Assembly: GCF_014495685.1 (NCBI RefSeq)
Contig: NZ_JACTVI010000028.1
Location: 26,058-90,057 of the forward strand
Source: Streptomyces sp. TRM68367
Lineage (GTDB): Bacteria > Actinomycetota > Actinomycetes > Streptomycetales > Streptomycetaceae
Length of the DNA: 64,000 bases
Reading direction: 5' to 3'
Under the pieces are notes generated by a model, which was given only the letters and a program-made list of their open reading frames with translations, did no database searches and had not been told where the DNA came from. The position numbers were made by a program, and so were the translations under genes. Numbering within the stretch: the stretch's first letter is position 1; each line of letters starts with the position of its first letter. Below are positions 49,399-57,214 of this stretch, in pieces.

Positions 49399-50039
49399 GC
49401 GGGCGCTCCTTCCATGACGGGCCGCGCGGCCTCGCGGGAGCGCAGCCACCAGTCGCGCAGGCCCCACAGGACGAGCGCGCCGTAGAGGACGTAGACGAAG
49501 CCGGAGAAGGCGAAGCCGTTGGCGAAGTTGAGCGGCACGCCGACCACGTCGACGAGCAGCCAGGCGAACCAGAACTCGACCATGCCGCGCGCCTGGGCGT
49601 ACATGGCGACGATCGTGCCGACGAAGATGTAGGCGTCGGGCCAGGGGTCCCAGGACAGGGACGGGAAGGCGGTGAACAGGCCGCCGACCGCGAGCGTGCC
49701 GAGGGCGGCGGCGCCGGCCAGCACCCCGCGCTCGCGCCAGGTGGCGAACCGTACGGCGATGGAGCCGTCCTGGGTCTGCTGCCGGCCGCGGTGCCACTGC
49801 CGGAAGCCGTACCCGGCGACGAGCATGACGACGATCTGCTTGCCGGCGCTGCCGGAGAGGTGGGCTGTGGCGAAGGCGGCGAAGAGGATCAGGCCGGAGA
49901 GGAACTGGGCAGGCCAGGTCCATATGGAGCGCCGCCAGCCGAGGGCGAGACCCAGCAGACCGATCACGTTGCCGATCATGTCCGACCACTTGATGTGCTG
50001 GCCGAACACCGTGAAGGCCTCGGAGTTGAGCCAGTTCAC
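49395..50039 (-). CDS. ribM: PnuC-type riboflavin transporter (RibM/PnuX)
   Basis: 214 residues from GTG 50039, overlapping the ribE stop by four bases. Six or seven helices are visible; the family core is GNVIGLLGLALGWRRSIWTWPAQFLSGLILF near residue 23, GYGFRQWHRGRQ near 76, and FWFAWLLVDVVGVPLNFANGFAFSGFVYVLYGALVLWGL near 160. Location between ribE and ribBA is the arrangement known for RibM, a riboflavin facilitator in Streptomyces davaonensis and Corynebacterium (PnuX). It is coupled to both neighbours by overlapping codons. Confidence 0.9.
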   Translation of the reverse strand: MNWLNSEAFTVFGQHIKWSDMIGNVIGLLGLALGWRRSIWTWPAQFLSGLILFAAFATAHLSGSAGKQIVVMLVAGYGFRQWHRGRQQTQDGSIAVRFATWRERGVLAGAAALGTLAVGGLFTAFPSLSWDPWPDAYIFVGTIVAMYAQARGMVEFWFAWLLVDVVGVPLNFANGFAFSGFVYVLYGALVLWGLRDWWLRSREAARPVMEGAPA

Positions 50040-50638
50040 CGGTCGGCTCCCTGCCCGGCGAGCAGCCGCTCGACGTACTTGGCGATCACGTCGACCTCGA
50101 GGTTGACCGGGTCGCCGCTCTGCTTGTGGCCGAGCGTGGTCAGGGCGAGCGTCGTGGGGATGAGGCTGACGGTGAAGTAGTCGGGGCCGGCGTCGACGAC
50201 GGTGAGGCTGATGCCGTCGACGGTGATGGAGCCCTTCTCGACGACGTACCGGGTCAGGTCCGCGGGCAGCGAGATCTTCACGATCTCCCAGTTGTCGGAG
50301 GGCTTGCGCTCCAGGATCTCGCCGGTGCCGTCGACGTGGCCCTGCACGATGTGCCCGCCGAGGCGGGTGCCGACGGCGGTGGGGCGTTCGAGGTTGACGC
50401 GGGAGCCGACGGTGACGACGCCCAGGCTGGAGCGGTTCAGGGTCTCGGCCATCACGTCGGCGGTGAACTCGTCGCCCTCGTGGTCGACGACCGTGAGGCA
50501 GACACCGTTGACGGCGATGGAGTCACCGTGTTTCGCGCCCTCGGTGACGACGGGGCCACACAGCCGGAAGCGGCAGGCGTCGCCGAGGTTCTCGACGGCG
50601 GTGACCTCGCCCAGCTCTTCGACGATTCCGGTGAACAC
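50036..50638 (-). CDS. ribE: Riboflavin synthase, alpha chain
   Basis: 200 residues from GTG 50638 after AGGAGG. The N-terminus MFTGIVEELGEV is diagnostic (the start codon encodes Met). Two internally repeated lumazine-binding halves are visible: SIAVNGVCLTVVDHEGDEFTADVMAETLNRSSLG (about 40-73) and SITVDGISLTVVDAGPDYFTVSLIPTTLALTTLG (about 136-169). It dismutates two lumazines to riboflavin. First gene of the rib operon; a 147-base leader with an FMN riboswitch precedes it. Confidence 0.96.
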   Translation of the reverse strand: MFTGIVEELGEVTAVENLGDACRFRLCGPVVTEGAKHGDSIAVNGVCLTVVDHEGDEFTADVMAETLNRSSLGVVTVGSRVNLERPTAVGTRLGGHIVQGHVDGTGEILERKPSDNWEIVKISLPADLTRYVVEKGSITVDGISLTVVDAGPDYFTVSLIPTTLALTTLGHKQSGDPVNLEVDVIAKYVERLLAGQGADR

Positions 50639-50785
50639 TTCCCGGGTCCTCCTGCCTCTTCGGGCACGGACTCCGGGGCTGTCGATGACGACAGAAAGAT
50701 ACGAGCGAGGACACCGGGAACGACGCCGGACGGAACTCGCCCACGGGCGAACCGGTACGGCGGCGCGCACGCATGCCCGCCCGCC

Positions 50786-50912
50786 GCGCACTGCCTCCCA
50801 TCCGGACTTTCACCGTCGGTCCAGGAGTTTCACCTGGTCAACCGGCCGCTGGAGGCGACCGGGTCGCGGACTTTAACCGCCGGTTCGGACTTTCACCGAC
50901 CCCGGAGTGCGC
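50786..50912 (-). ncRNA. FMN riboswitch (RFN element)
   Basis: On the minus strand the aptamer begins and ends with the P1 stem AGTGCGC (50906-50912) and GCGCACT (50786-50792). Inside are the conserved RFN blocks GGTGAAAGTCCG and CCGGCGGTTAAAGTCCGCGACCC, then CAGGTGAAACTCCTGGACCGACGGTGAAAGTCCGGATGGGAGG. FMN binding should lower expression of the ribE-ribM-ribBA-ribH run. In actinobacteria this often acts by hiding the ribosome site; the exact platform was not resolved. Confidence 0.95.
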
Positions 50913-51054
50913 TGCTACTGATACAGGGCCAGTGTGCCACGGCTGATCGACGTCCATTCGGGCGGAGGGTGTGGAGTGCCTCACAGGGCGTGCCACTGGA
51001 CATCCGGGGCGGGCCATGGCACCCCAACTCACGCCTTCACACCCAGGCTTGAGC

Positions 51055-51091
51055 TTGGTTCACACCTATTGGCCGTATGGTCTAGACCTCA
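51055..51091 (+). promoter_or_regulatory. Chitinase-type paired direct repeat with DasR-like core, orphaned
   Basis: TTGGTTCACACC (51055-51066) and ATGGTCTAGACC (51077-51088, followed by TCA) are direct repeats 22 bp apart, the same layout as 37137-37173. TGGTCTAGACC is the exact 11-base core of the DasR (GlcNAc regulator) site. Directly downstream are only the sigma-factor fragment and an NmrA-type gene. Confidence 0.6.
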
Positions 51092-51121
51092 CTGGGGTCG
51101 GCGCAGCGGCCCGGCGGCGGT

Positions 51122-51310
51122 GACGACGGCCCTTGCCCGTCGCCGGGCCTCTCGCCCTCGCGCGGCGCGGGCGCGCTGGCCGCGTGGGCGGGCGACACGC
51201 TTCTCGGGCTGATCGGCTTCGACTGGCATGCCGGGCTGATCACACGCGTGCGGGCGGTGGTGAACCCGGACAAGCTGGAGTTCGTACGCCGTCAGCTGGT
51301 CCGTCCGTAG
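51122..51310 (+). pseudogene. C-terminal fragment of an ECF sigma factor (SigJ-like)
   Basis: In the frame ending at TAG 51308-51310 the sequence reads GDTLLGLIGFDWHAGLITRVRAVVNPDKLEFVRRQLVRP. The VVNPDKL motif is how SigJ-type ECF sigma factors with a SnoaL-like C-terminal domain end. No sigma domains 2 or 4 are found upstream. The fragment joins abruptly to the chitinase-type repeat region near 51090-51120. SigJ-type genes are often found beside NAD(P)-binding genes like the one downstream, which supports the identification. Confidence 0.55.
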
Positions 51311-51424
51311 CCATCTGGGGATTTCGTCCGTAGGCCGACTGTCACATTTCAGAAGGGCTACTCGGTCCTGTTGACGAAGGGCGTTCCACCCGGGAGCGCC
51401 CGGTTTCCGAAGGGGCTGAACAGC

Positions 51425-52180
51425 ATGACCACGATTCTGGTGACCGGCGGCACCGGAACGCTCGGCCGGCTCGTCACCGAGCGGCTGCGGGCGAACGGGC
51501 ACGAGGTGCGGGTGCTCAGCCGGCACGCGCAGCCGTACGCCGTCGATCTGCGTGAGGGCGGGAGCGGTCTGGACGCGGCCGTCGAGGGTGTGAACACGAT
51601 CGTGCACTGCGCGAGCTCACCACGTGGCGGTGACGAGGAGGCGGCGGCGCATCTGATCGCGGCGGCGCGGCGGGCGGGTGTGGGCCACCTCGTCTACATC
51701 TCGATCGTCGGCGTCGACCGGGTGCCGCTCGGTTACTACGAGACCAAGCTCGCCGTGGAGAAGCTGATCGAGGAGTCGGGGCTCGGCTGGACCGTGCTGC
51801 GGACGACGCAGTTCCACGATCTGCTGGTCACGGTGTTCCAGGCGTTGTCGAAGCTGCCCGTGATGCTGCTGCCTTCCGGGGTCAAGGACCAGCCGGTCGA
51901 GGTGGCCGAGGTCGCGGACCGGCTGGGCGAGCTGGCCCTGGGCGCGCCCGCGGGGCGGGTCGAGGACATGGGCGGCCCGGAGGTGCGCACGTTCGAGTCG
52001 CTGGCCCGCGCGTATCTGACGGCGACCGGGCGGCGGCGTCCCCTCGTGCGGGTGCCGCTGTGGGGCACCGCGTACCGCGGCTTCCGCGGGGGCGGGCATC
52101 TCGCGCCGGAGCAGGCGGTGGGCAAGGGCACGTTCGAGGAGTACATGAGCCGGCGGTTCGGGGCGGGAGGTCGTGGGTGA
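51425..52180 (+). CDS. NAD(P)-binding NmrA/SDR-like protein
   Basis: 251 residues from ATG 51425. The Rossmann start MTTILVTGGTGTLGRLVTERL has the GGTGTLG motif at residues 8-14. VNTIVHCASSPRGGDEEAAAHLIAAARRAGVGHLVYISIVGVDRVPLGYYETKLAVEKLIEESGLGWTVLRTTQFHDL follows, typical of the atypical SDR group that includes NmrA and quinone-binding proteins. There is no canonical YxxxK catalytic set (YYETK is close). It is probably a redox sensor or oxidoreductase. It follows the sigma-factor remnant, its likely former partner. Confidence 0.8.
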   Translation: MTTILVTGGTGTLGRLVTERLRANGHEVRVLSRHAQPYAVDLREGGSGLDAAVEGVNTIVHCASSPRGGDEEAAAHLIAAARRAGVGHLVYISIVGVDRVPLGYYETKLAVEKLIEESGLGWTVLRTTQFHDLLVTVFQALSKLPVMLLPSGVKDQPVEVAEVADRLGELALGAPAGRVEDMGGPEVRTFESLARAYLTATGRRRPLVRVPLWGTAYRGFRGGGHLAPEQAVGKGTFEEYMSRRFGAGGRG

Positions 52181-52488
52181 GTGGGGGTGAGCGGGCGGTG
52201 AGTGGCGGCGGGCCGTTGACGCGTGGGCGCGGGCGATCGGGGCATGGGCGGCGGGGGTGGCTGCGGGCGGGGCTGGGGCTGTTGGCCGGGGCTCAGGTGG
52301 TGCTCGCGCTGAGGCAGATGCTGCTGCCGGAGGTGTTCTGGGACTGCCGCTGGGTCTCGGTGGTTCCGCCGTACAACGAGCGTCTGCTGCACCACCTCGG
52401 CGGCGGGAACCTCGCGATCGCAGTGTCGGGCACCTGCGTGCCAGGCGTCGCGGGGCAGACGGGGTTGTGTCGGACAGGCTCTAGCTAG
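52177..52488 (+). pseudogene. Truncated small membrane protein gene
   Basis: Starts at GTG 52177, overlapping the NmrA-type stop. The N-terminal part (WLRAGLGLLAGAQVVLALRQMLLPEVFWDCRWVSVVPPYNERLLHHLGGGNLAIAVS) looks like the first half of a family of four-helix streptomycete membrane proteins with a PPYNEHLVRDVGGLNLALA-type motif. After AIAVS the frame runs into unrelated residues (GTCVPGVAGQTGLCRTGSS) and stops inside the ROK gene end. A deletion has removed the second half. Confidence 0.55.
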
Positions 52489-54152
52489 CGCTCCGGCGGG
52501 GCGAACAGATCGTCCTGTGCGCGGTCCCGGGCCGTGAGCAGTGCCCCGCGCAGTACGGCGGCGCCGCCCAGCGCGCTGGGTCTCACCTCCGTGGGCAGCG
52601 GCGACATCCGCCGGATCCGCGCCGCCACGCGCGAGGCCAGTTCCTCCCCGCCGGCCTGCCCGACCTCCCCGCCGAGCACCACGCACCCGGGGTCCAGGAT
52701 CGCCACGACGGAGGCGACACCGACGGTGATCCGATCGGCGAGCGCGTCGAGGAAACGGGCGGCCTGCCGGGCAGTGGGCGGGGCGGGCGCGAGGGCGTCG
52801 GGTGGGACGGGGACGGCGCGGCTGACGCCGGGTGGGCCGGGCGGGACGGGGCCGACGCCACGTGGTCCGGGCGCGGTGTGGTCATCGCCGTGCGAGCCGG
52901 ACCCGGGCGGCTCACCACCGACCGGACCTGCCCCGGCAGCTCCGTCGCCGAACACCCTTGCCCCGCCGGACCCCACACGGGGCACCGACCCAACCGGGCC
53001 ACCACCGAGCGCCCCCTGCCCACCAAACCCACTCCCGCCCGCTCCCGACCCGGGCACCCTCGCCCCACCGGACCCACCACCAGGCACCGACCCAACCGAG
53101 CCACCACCGAGCGCCCCCTGCCCACCAGACCCACTCCCGCCCGTGCCCGGCCTGGCAACCCCCTCACCGAGCATCCTCGCACCGTGCGAGTCGGCGCCGA
53201 GCGAAGTCGCCTCAGTCGCGGTGTCGTCCCCCGGCCCGGAAGCCGGCCCTGCCGCAACCGCTGCCGCAGCCCGCCGCACCAGTTCCGCTGCCGCGGGCTC
53301 CCGTGTCGTCGGTGCGGATATGCCGTGGCTCCTGGCCAGGTCGGCCACCGCGGCCGCCGCTGCCAGGGAGTGGAAGCCGCCCTCGCAGTCCGTCGCCGAC
53401 GGGAGGGCCGGTGTTCCCGGGACCGGCAGGAAGCCGATCTCGCCGGTGCCGCCGGAGGTGCCCCGGCGGAGGGTGCCGTCGAGGACCACCGCCGCGCCCG
53501 TGCCGTGGCCGAGCCAGAGGAGGACGAACGTGTCGCGGTCCCGGGCGGCGCCGTCACGCTGCTCCGCCAGGGCCGCGAGGTTGGTCTCGTTCTCGACGCT
53601 GACGCGGGCCTCGGGCAGCCGTTCCTGGAGAGCCGCCACCAGCCGGCGGTGCCACTCCGGCAACCCCGTCGAGACGCGCAGTTCGCCGCTGCCCGGGTCG
53701 ATCAGACCGGGCGCCCCGATTCCGACGGTGTGCAGCCGGTCGGCCCCCGCATCCTTGGCCACGCGCTCGACCAGCGCGACCGCCTGCTCCACCGCGGGCC
53801 CGGTACCCGCCTCGTCGCCGATCGGCACCGAGGCCTCGGCCAGCACCCGGCCCAGCAGGTCGGACACCACCACCGCGACGCCCTCGGTACGCACGTCCAG
53901 CGCGGCCAGGTGCGCGCGGCCGGCGACGATGCCGTATACCCGCGCGTTCGGTCCGCGGCGCTGCTCCCCCGCCTCCCCGACCACCTCGATCAGACCGGCG
54001 GCGGTGAGGCGTTCGACGAGGTCGGCGACGGTCGGCCGGGACAGGCCGGTCAGTTGCTTCAGCTGCCCCGCCGTCAACGGACCCTCCTCCTGCAACAGGC
54101 GCAGGGCGAGCCGGTCGTTGATGGCCCGGGCGGTGCTCGGGGATGCGGGCAT
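52485..54152 (-). CDS. ROK-family transcriptional regulator with a large Gly/Pro-rich insertion
   Basis: 555 residues versus about 400 for the family. The N-terminal winged helix is NDRLALRLLQEEGPLTAGQLKQLTGLSRPTVADLVERLTAAGL (12-54). The ROK kinase-like fold has VGIGAPGLIDPGSGELRVS near 140 and LLWLGHGTGAAVVLDGTLRRGTSGGTGEIGFLPVPG near 210. The usual CxCGxxGC zinc site is absent. Residues about 305-460 are a low-complexity Gly/Ser/Pro insertion with tandem 34-residue repeats. The C-terminal part (FLDALADRITVGVASVVAILDPGCVVLGGEVGQAGGE) is normal. It is divergent from an MFS gene, its probable target. Confidence 0.8.
   Translation of the reverse strand: MPASPSTARAINDRLALRLLQEEGPLTAGQLKQLTGLSRPTVADLVERLTAAGLIEVVGEAGEQRRGPNARVYGIVAGRAHLAALDVRTEGVAVVVSDLLGRVLAEASVPIGDEAGTGPAVEQAVALVERVAKDAGADRLHTVGIGAPGLIDPGSGELRVSTGLPEWHRRLVAALQERLPEARVSVENETNLAALAEQRDGAARDRDTFVLLWLGHGTGAAVVLDGTLRRGTSGGTGEIGFLPVPGTPALPSATDCEGGFHSLAAAAAVADLARSHGISAPTTREPAAAELVRRAAAAVAAGPASGPGDDTATEATSLGADSHGARMLGEGVARPGTGGSGSGGQGALGGGSVGSVPGGGSGGARVPGSGAGGSGFGGQGALGGGPVGSVPRVGSGGARVFGDGAAGAGPVGGEPPGSGSHGDDHTAPGPRGVGPVPPGPPGVSRAVPVPPDALAPAPPTARQAARFLDALADRITVGVASVVAILDPGCVVLGGEVGQAGGEELASRVAARIRRMSPLPTEVRPSALGGAAVLRGALLTARDRAQDDLFAPPER
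52952..53152 (-). repeat. Tandem 102-bp repeat inside the ROK gene
   Basis: About two copies of a 102-bp (34-codon) unit, with unit starts GGCACCGACCCAACCG at 52981 and 53083. The repeats keep the reading frame and encode Gly/Ser-rich sequence such as GGQGALGGG(S/P)VGSVP. Point differences are few, suggesting recent duplication. Confidence 0.75.
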
Positions 54153-54179
54153 GCCGGGATCCTCCCAGATCGGAGGGGC

Positions 54180-54330
54180 CGCTCAACGCCGGACCAAGGC
54201 CCGACCCATGCCTGGCCAAGGCCTGGCCGACGTCCGATCAGCACCCCGCCAAGTCCTGGCCGACGCCCGGCCAGGGCCTGGCCGGCATGCGGCCAGCTCC
54301 CGGCCATCGTCCGACCGCGAACGCCGTCGT
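54180..54330. repeat. Degenerate tandem repeat upstream of the ROK gene
   Basis: Units related to CTGGCCGACGTCCG and CCTGGCCAAGG recur at about 13- to 30-bp intervals between the ROK start and the MFS promoter region. No coding content is seen. Confidence 0.5.
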
Positions 54331-54395
54331 CCGAGCGGAACCCGGCCGGCGTCCGACGGGCGCCCGGCTGACGGCCCCTGTTAATCCCCTTATCC

Positions 54396-54414
54396 ATCAG
54401 GCAGGGTTCCTGAT
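54396..54414. promoter_or_regulatory. Candidate ROK operator
   Basis: ATCAGG and CCTGAT are inverted arms around seven bases in an AT-richer stretch (TTAATCCCCTTATCC before, AGTTTACG after), 55 bp before the MFS start. Confidence 0.45.
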
Positions 54415-54468
54415 AGTTTACGCCGGCACCGCTCAGCCGGGGCCGGGGTGCGGCAGAAGGGGGCGACA

Positions 54469-55680
54469 ATGAGCGCAGTGGTCTACGAGCAGCGCGAGGT
54501 GAAGCGTGCCCGGTACGCCGTGGCCGCCGTGTTCGCCGTGCACGGCGCCGTCACCGGCTCGTTCGCGACCCGCGTGCCGTGGATCCAGGACCACGCCGGG
54601 GTGAGCCCCGGCCAGCTGGGCGTCGCGCTCGCCTTCCCGGCGCTCAGCGCGTCCCTCTTCATGCCGCTCGCCGGCCGGATCAGCCACCGCCTCGGCGCCC
54701 GCACCGCCCTGCGCGGCATGATCGCGCTGTGGACCCTCGCCCTGGTCCTGCCCTCCCTCGCCCCGAGTTTCCTCACCCTGTGTCTGGCCCTGTTCGTCTA
54801 CGGCGGCACCGCGGGCCTGGCGGACGTGGCGATGAACGCCCTCGGCGTCGACATCGAGAACCGCCTCGGCCGCTCGGTCATGTCCGGCCTGCACGGCATG
54901 TGGAGCGCGGGCGCCCTGATCGGTTCGGCGGCCGGCACACTCGCCGCGCACCTGGGCTCGGACGCCCGGCTGCACCACGCGCTGGCCGCCGCGGCCCTCA
55001 CCCTGATCGGCGTGGCGGCCTGCCGCTGGGTGCTCGACCTGCAACCCGCCGAGGACGAGGAGCCGCCGCCAAGGTTCGCGTTGCCGCCCCGCTCGGCGCT
55101 GCTCATCGGCGCGATCGGGTTCTGCGCGGTGTTCGCGGAGGGCGCGAGCCTGGACTGGTCGGCGGTCTATCTGCGCGACCAGCTGAAGACCTCGGCCGGT
55201 CTCGCGGCGGCGTGCACGACCGGGTTCACGCTCACCATGGCGATCGCCAGGATCGCCGGCGACAAGGTCGTGGACCGGTTCGGATCCGTGCGCACGGTGC
55301 GCGCGAGCGGCGCCCTCGCCGTGCTGGGCGGGCTGCTCATCGTGCTCGCGGAGCACCCGGCCATGGCCATGACCGGCTTCGCGCTGCTGGGGCTCGGCAT
55401 CGCGGTCGTCGTGCCGCTGTGCTTCGCGGCGGCGGGCCGCAGCGGGCCGAACGCCAGCCAGGCCATCGCGGGCGTCGCGACCATCACCTACACCTCGGGC
55501 CTGATCGCGCCGAGCGCGATCGGCGGGCTGGCGCAGGCGACCAGCCTGGTGGTGTCGTTCGGCCTGGTGACGGTGCTGTCGGGCGGCCTCGTGGCATTCG
55601 CGGGTGTGCTGCGCGCGGGCGACCGCGACCGGCCGAAGGTCAGCCGGCCGGACGCAACGGTTCCCGACCCGCGGCCCTGA
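54469..55680 (+). CDS. MFS transporter
   Basis: 403 residues from ATG 54469 after GAAGGGGG. About twelve helices; the opening YAVAAVFAVHGAVTGSFATRVPWIQDHAGVSPGQLGVAL belongs to the YbjJ-like MFS group. The second-half loop motif is DKVVDRFGSVRTVRAS, and SMSGLHGMWSAGALIGSAAG-like residues are near 150. The substrate is unknown; control by a divergent ROK regulator suggests a sugar or glycoside. Confidence 0.82.
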   Translation: MSAVVYEQREVKRARYAVAAVFAVHGAVTGSFATRVPWIQDHAGVSPGQLGVALAFPALSASLFMPLAGRISHRLGARTALRGMIALWTLALVLPSLAPSFLTLCLALFVYGGTAGLADVAMNALGVDIENRLGRSVMSGLHGMWSAGALIGSAAGTLAAHLGSDARLHHALAAAALTLIGVAACRWVLDLQPAEDEEPPPRFALPPRSALLIGAIGFCAVFAEGASLDWSAVYLRDQLKTSAGLAAACTTGFTLTMAIARIAGDKVVDRFGSVRTVRASGALAVLGGLLIVLAEHPAMAMTGFALLGLGIAVVVPLCFAAAGRSGPNASQAIAGVATITYTSGLIAPSAIGGLAQATSLVVSFGLVTVLSGGLVAFAGVLRAGDRDRPKVSRPDATVPDPRP

Positions 55681-55902
55681 ACGCCTCGCTCCACGGCGCC
55701 GGGCGCAGCGTGTCCCCGTGTCGGGCGTCGGGTTCCGTCGCCTTCCTGCTCGCGACCCGCGGCCTGGTGCCCAGCTACCTGGCTTGTTCCCTGGACCAGA
55801 GGATCAGGCCGAGAGAGCTACCCGCTGGGGCGCTTGCAGCCGAGGACCGCAGTGAAAGGACGGCATCTCCAGCTCCTACGACACCGAGGGCGACGGCGCG
55901 GC

Positions 55903-56140
55903 TCAGCGCGCCAAGTCGTAGGCGCACGAGGGTGTGAACGTACCCGGTGCCCCCTTGCAGCCGTGCGACTCCACCGGCAGCTTCACCCACAGATAGGCGT
56001 CGATCCGCTCCTCACCGGTGTGCAGCGTCGGTGTCCGGCCGATCCTGCGGCCGCCGGGTCGCACCACTCGCCGTCGGCCGGTGCGCCGTTGCCGTTGCGG
56101 CTGGCGTCGATGACCGCGCTCAAGTCCTCGGCCGCTGAAG
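55903..56140 (-). pseudogene. C-terminal remnant of a GH6 cellulase/endoglucanase
   Basis: Read on the minus strand, one frame gives AVIDASRNGNGAPADGEWCDP, then after a shift GRRIGRTPTLHTGEERIDAYLWVKLPVESHGCKGAPGTFTPSCAYDLA. The VID(A/T)SRNGNG, GEWCDP, and DAYLWVK(L/I)PGE(S/A)DG motifs are the C-terminal end of family 6 glycoside hydrolases. At least one frameshift is present, and everything upstream of this tail is gone. Confidence 0.7.
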
Positions 56141-56279
56141 TCGCGGTCGTCACCGCTCGTGGCGGCTGCGATGAGACCGAAGTAGCTCTGCGTAGTGGTG
56201 CGATTTCGCCACGCTGCGATCACGTCACAGGCCCGAAGCCCTCAACTACACGGCCTCGACCTCGGCCTTTAAGGCGAGT

Positions 56280-56306
56280 GGCTCCGTGGCATCCGGCCAC
56301 GGAGCC
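56280..56306. terminator. Hairpin near the cellulase remnant
   Basis: GGCTCCGTGG and CCACGGAGCC form a perfect 10-bp stem around CATCCGG. Confidence 0.6.
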
Positions 56307-56363
56307 TCCGCAAAAACCCGTGGCGGAACACGGCGACCACTGCTACTTTTCCGTAGGCCGTGC

Positions 56364-56437
56364 GAGAGAACCAGGAGGTGGTACCCGTGAACGTATCGAC
56401 ATGGGTTCTCTCCTCCGGGGTCACGGTCGGGCGATAG
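56364..56437 (+). promoter_or_regulatory. Putative leader peptide with ribosome-site hairpin upstream of the hydrolase gene
   Basis: An excellent ribosome site AGGAGGTG (56373-56380) is six bases before GTG 56387, which opens a 16-residue frame (VNVSTWVLSSGVTVGR, stop 56435-56437). GAGAGAACC (56364-56372) just before the ribosome site pairs perfectly with GGTTCTCTC (56404-56412), and GGAGG can pair with CCTCC at 56412-56416. A second short frame (MSTPERHDHAIHF, 56458-56499) overlaps the hydrolase start. This suggests translational attenuation or coupling. Confidence 0.45.
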
Positions 56438-56482
56438 GTCGTCCGGGAGCGCCGTACATGAGCACTCCCGAAAGGCACGACC

Positions 56483-57214
56483 ATGCAATTCACTTCTGAA
56501 CAGCGACTCGACGACGGCGTCCTCGAGCGCGAATTCACCCTCGGCGAGATCCCCGGCATCCTGTGGACGCCCGCATCCGCACCGGCGCCGCTGATCCTGA
56601 TCGGCCACCCCCCGCTCGGACTGCACAAGATGTACCCCCGGCTGGCGGGGCGGGCCCGGTACTACGCGGCGGAGTACGGCTTCGCCGCGGCCACCATCGA
56701 GCTCCCCGGGAGCGGTGAACGGCCCCGTTGGGCCGCCGCCGAGCAGGCCCGCGCCGACCTGCGCCGGGCGATGGAGGCCGGCGAGCCGGTCGGCGACGAG
56801 ATCGTCGACGCCCTCATCCTCCCGCTGGTCGAAAAGGCGGTCCCGGAATGGCAGGCGACCCTGGACGCACTCCTTTCGCTGCCCGAGATCGGCGGCCCGG
56901 TCGGGTACGAGGGGGGAGTGATCTCCATCGGCGTCCGCCTTGCGGTGGTCGAGCCGCGCATCGTGGCCGCCGGCTTCTTCGCCGGGAGTCTCGTACCCGC
57001 CGCCATGTTCGAGGAGGCCCGCCAGGTCACCATTCCGCTGCATGTCCTGTTGCAATGGGACGACGAAGGGAACGACCGGCAGGCGGCCCTGGACCTGTTC
57101 GACGCCTTCGGCTCCAGGGAGAAGACCCTGCACGCCAATCTCGGCGGGCACACCGGCGTCCCGCAGTTCGAGCTCGACGCCGGGGCCCGGTTCTTCGCCC
57201 GGCACCTGAGGTGA
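56483..57214 (+). CDS. Alpha/beta hydrolase (dienelactone hydrolase-like)
   Basis: 243 residues from ATG 56483. The core strand and oxyanion loop are APLILIGHPPLGLHKMYPRLAGRARYYAAEYGFAAATIELPGSGERP at about 32-78. The region expected to hold the nucleophile elbow reads GYEGGVISIGVRLA, so the usual GxSxG appears as VISIG. A late HxG site is NLGGHTGVPQF near 225. Hydrolase fold without an obvious substrate; the altered elbow may lower activity. Two short frames precede it. Confidence 0.7.
   Translation: MQFTSEQRLDDGVLEREFTLGEIPGILWTPASAPAPLILIGHPPLGLHKMYPRLAGRARYYAAEYGFAAATIELPGSGERPRWAAAEQARADLRRAMEAGEPVGDEIVDALILPLVEKAVPEWQATLDALLSLPEIGGPVGYEGGVISIGVRLAVVEPRIVAAGFFAGSLVPAAMFEEARQVTIPLHVLLQWDDEGNDRQAALDLFDAFGSREKTLHANLGGHTGVPQFELDAGARFFARHLR

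Larger units (their letters stand above)
55681..56482. other. Gene-poor region with remnants
   Basis: 802 bases without an intact gene. It holds the GH6 fragment at 55903-56140, a hairpin at 56280-56306 and two short upstream reading frames before the hydrolase gene (56387-56437 and 56458-56499). Nothing was identified in 55690-55900. Confidence 0.5.

Noticed and set aside
52830..53260. CRISPR array or intergenic minisatellite at the 102-bp repeats
   Set aside because: The repeats are contiguous, in frame within the ROK gene, and lack spacers.
56387..56437. A functional small protein gene of 16 codons
   Set aside because: Too short to support as a protein; treated as a regulatory leader instead.
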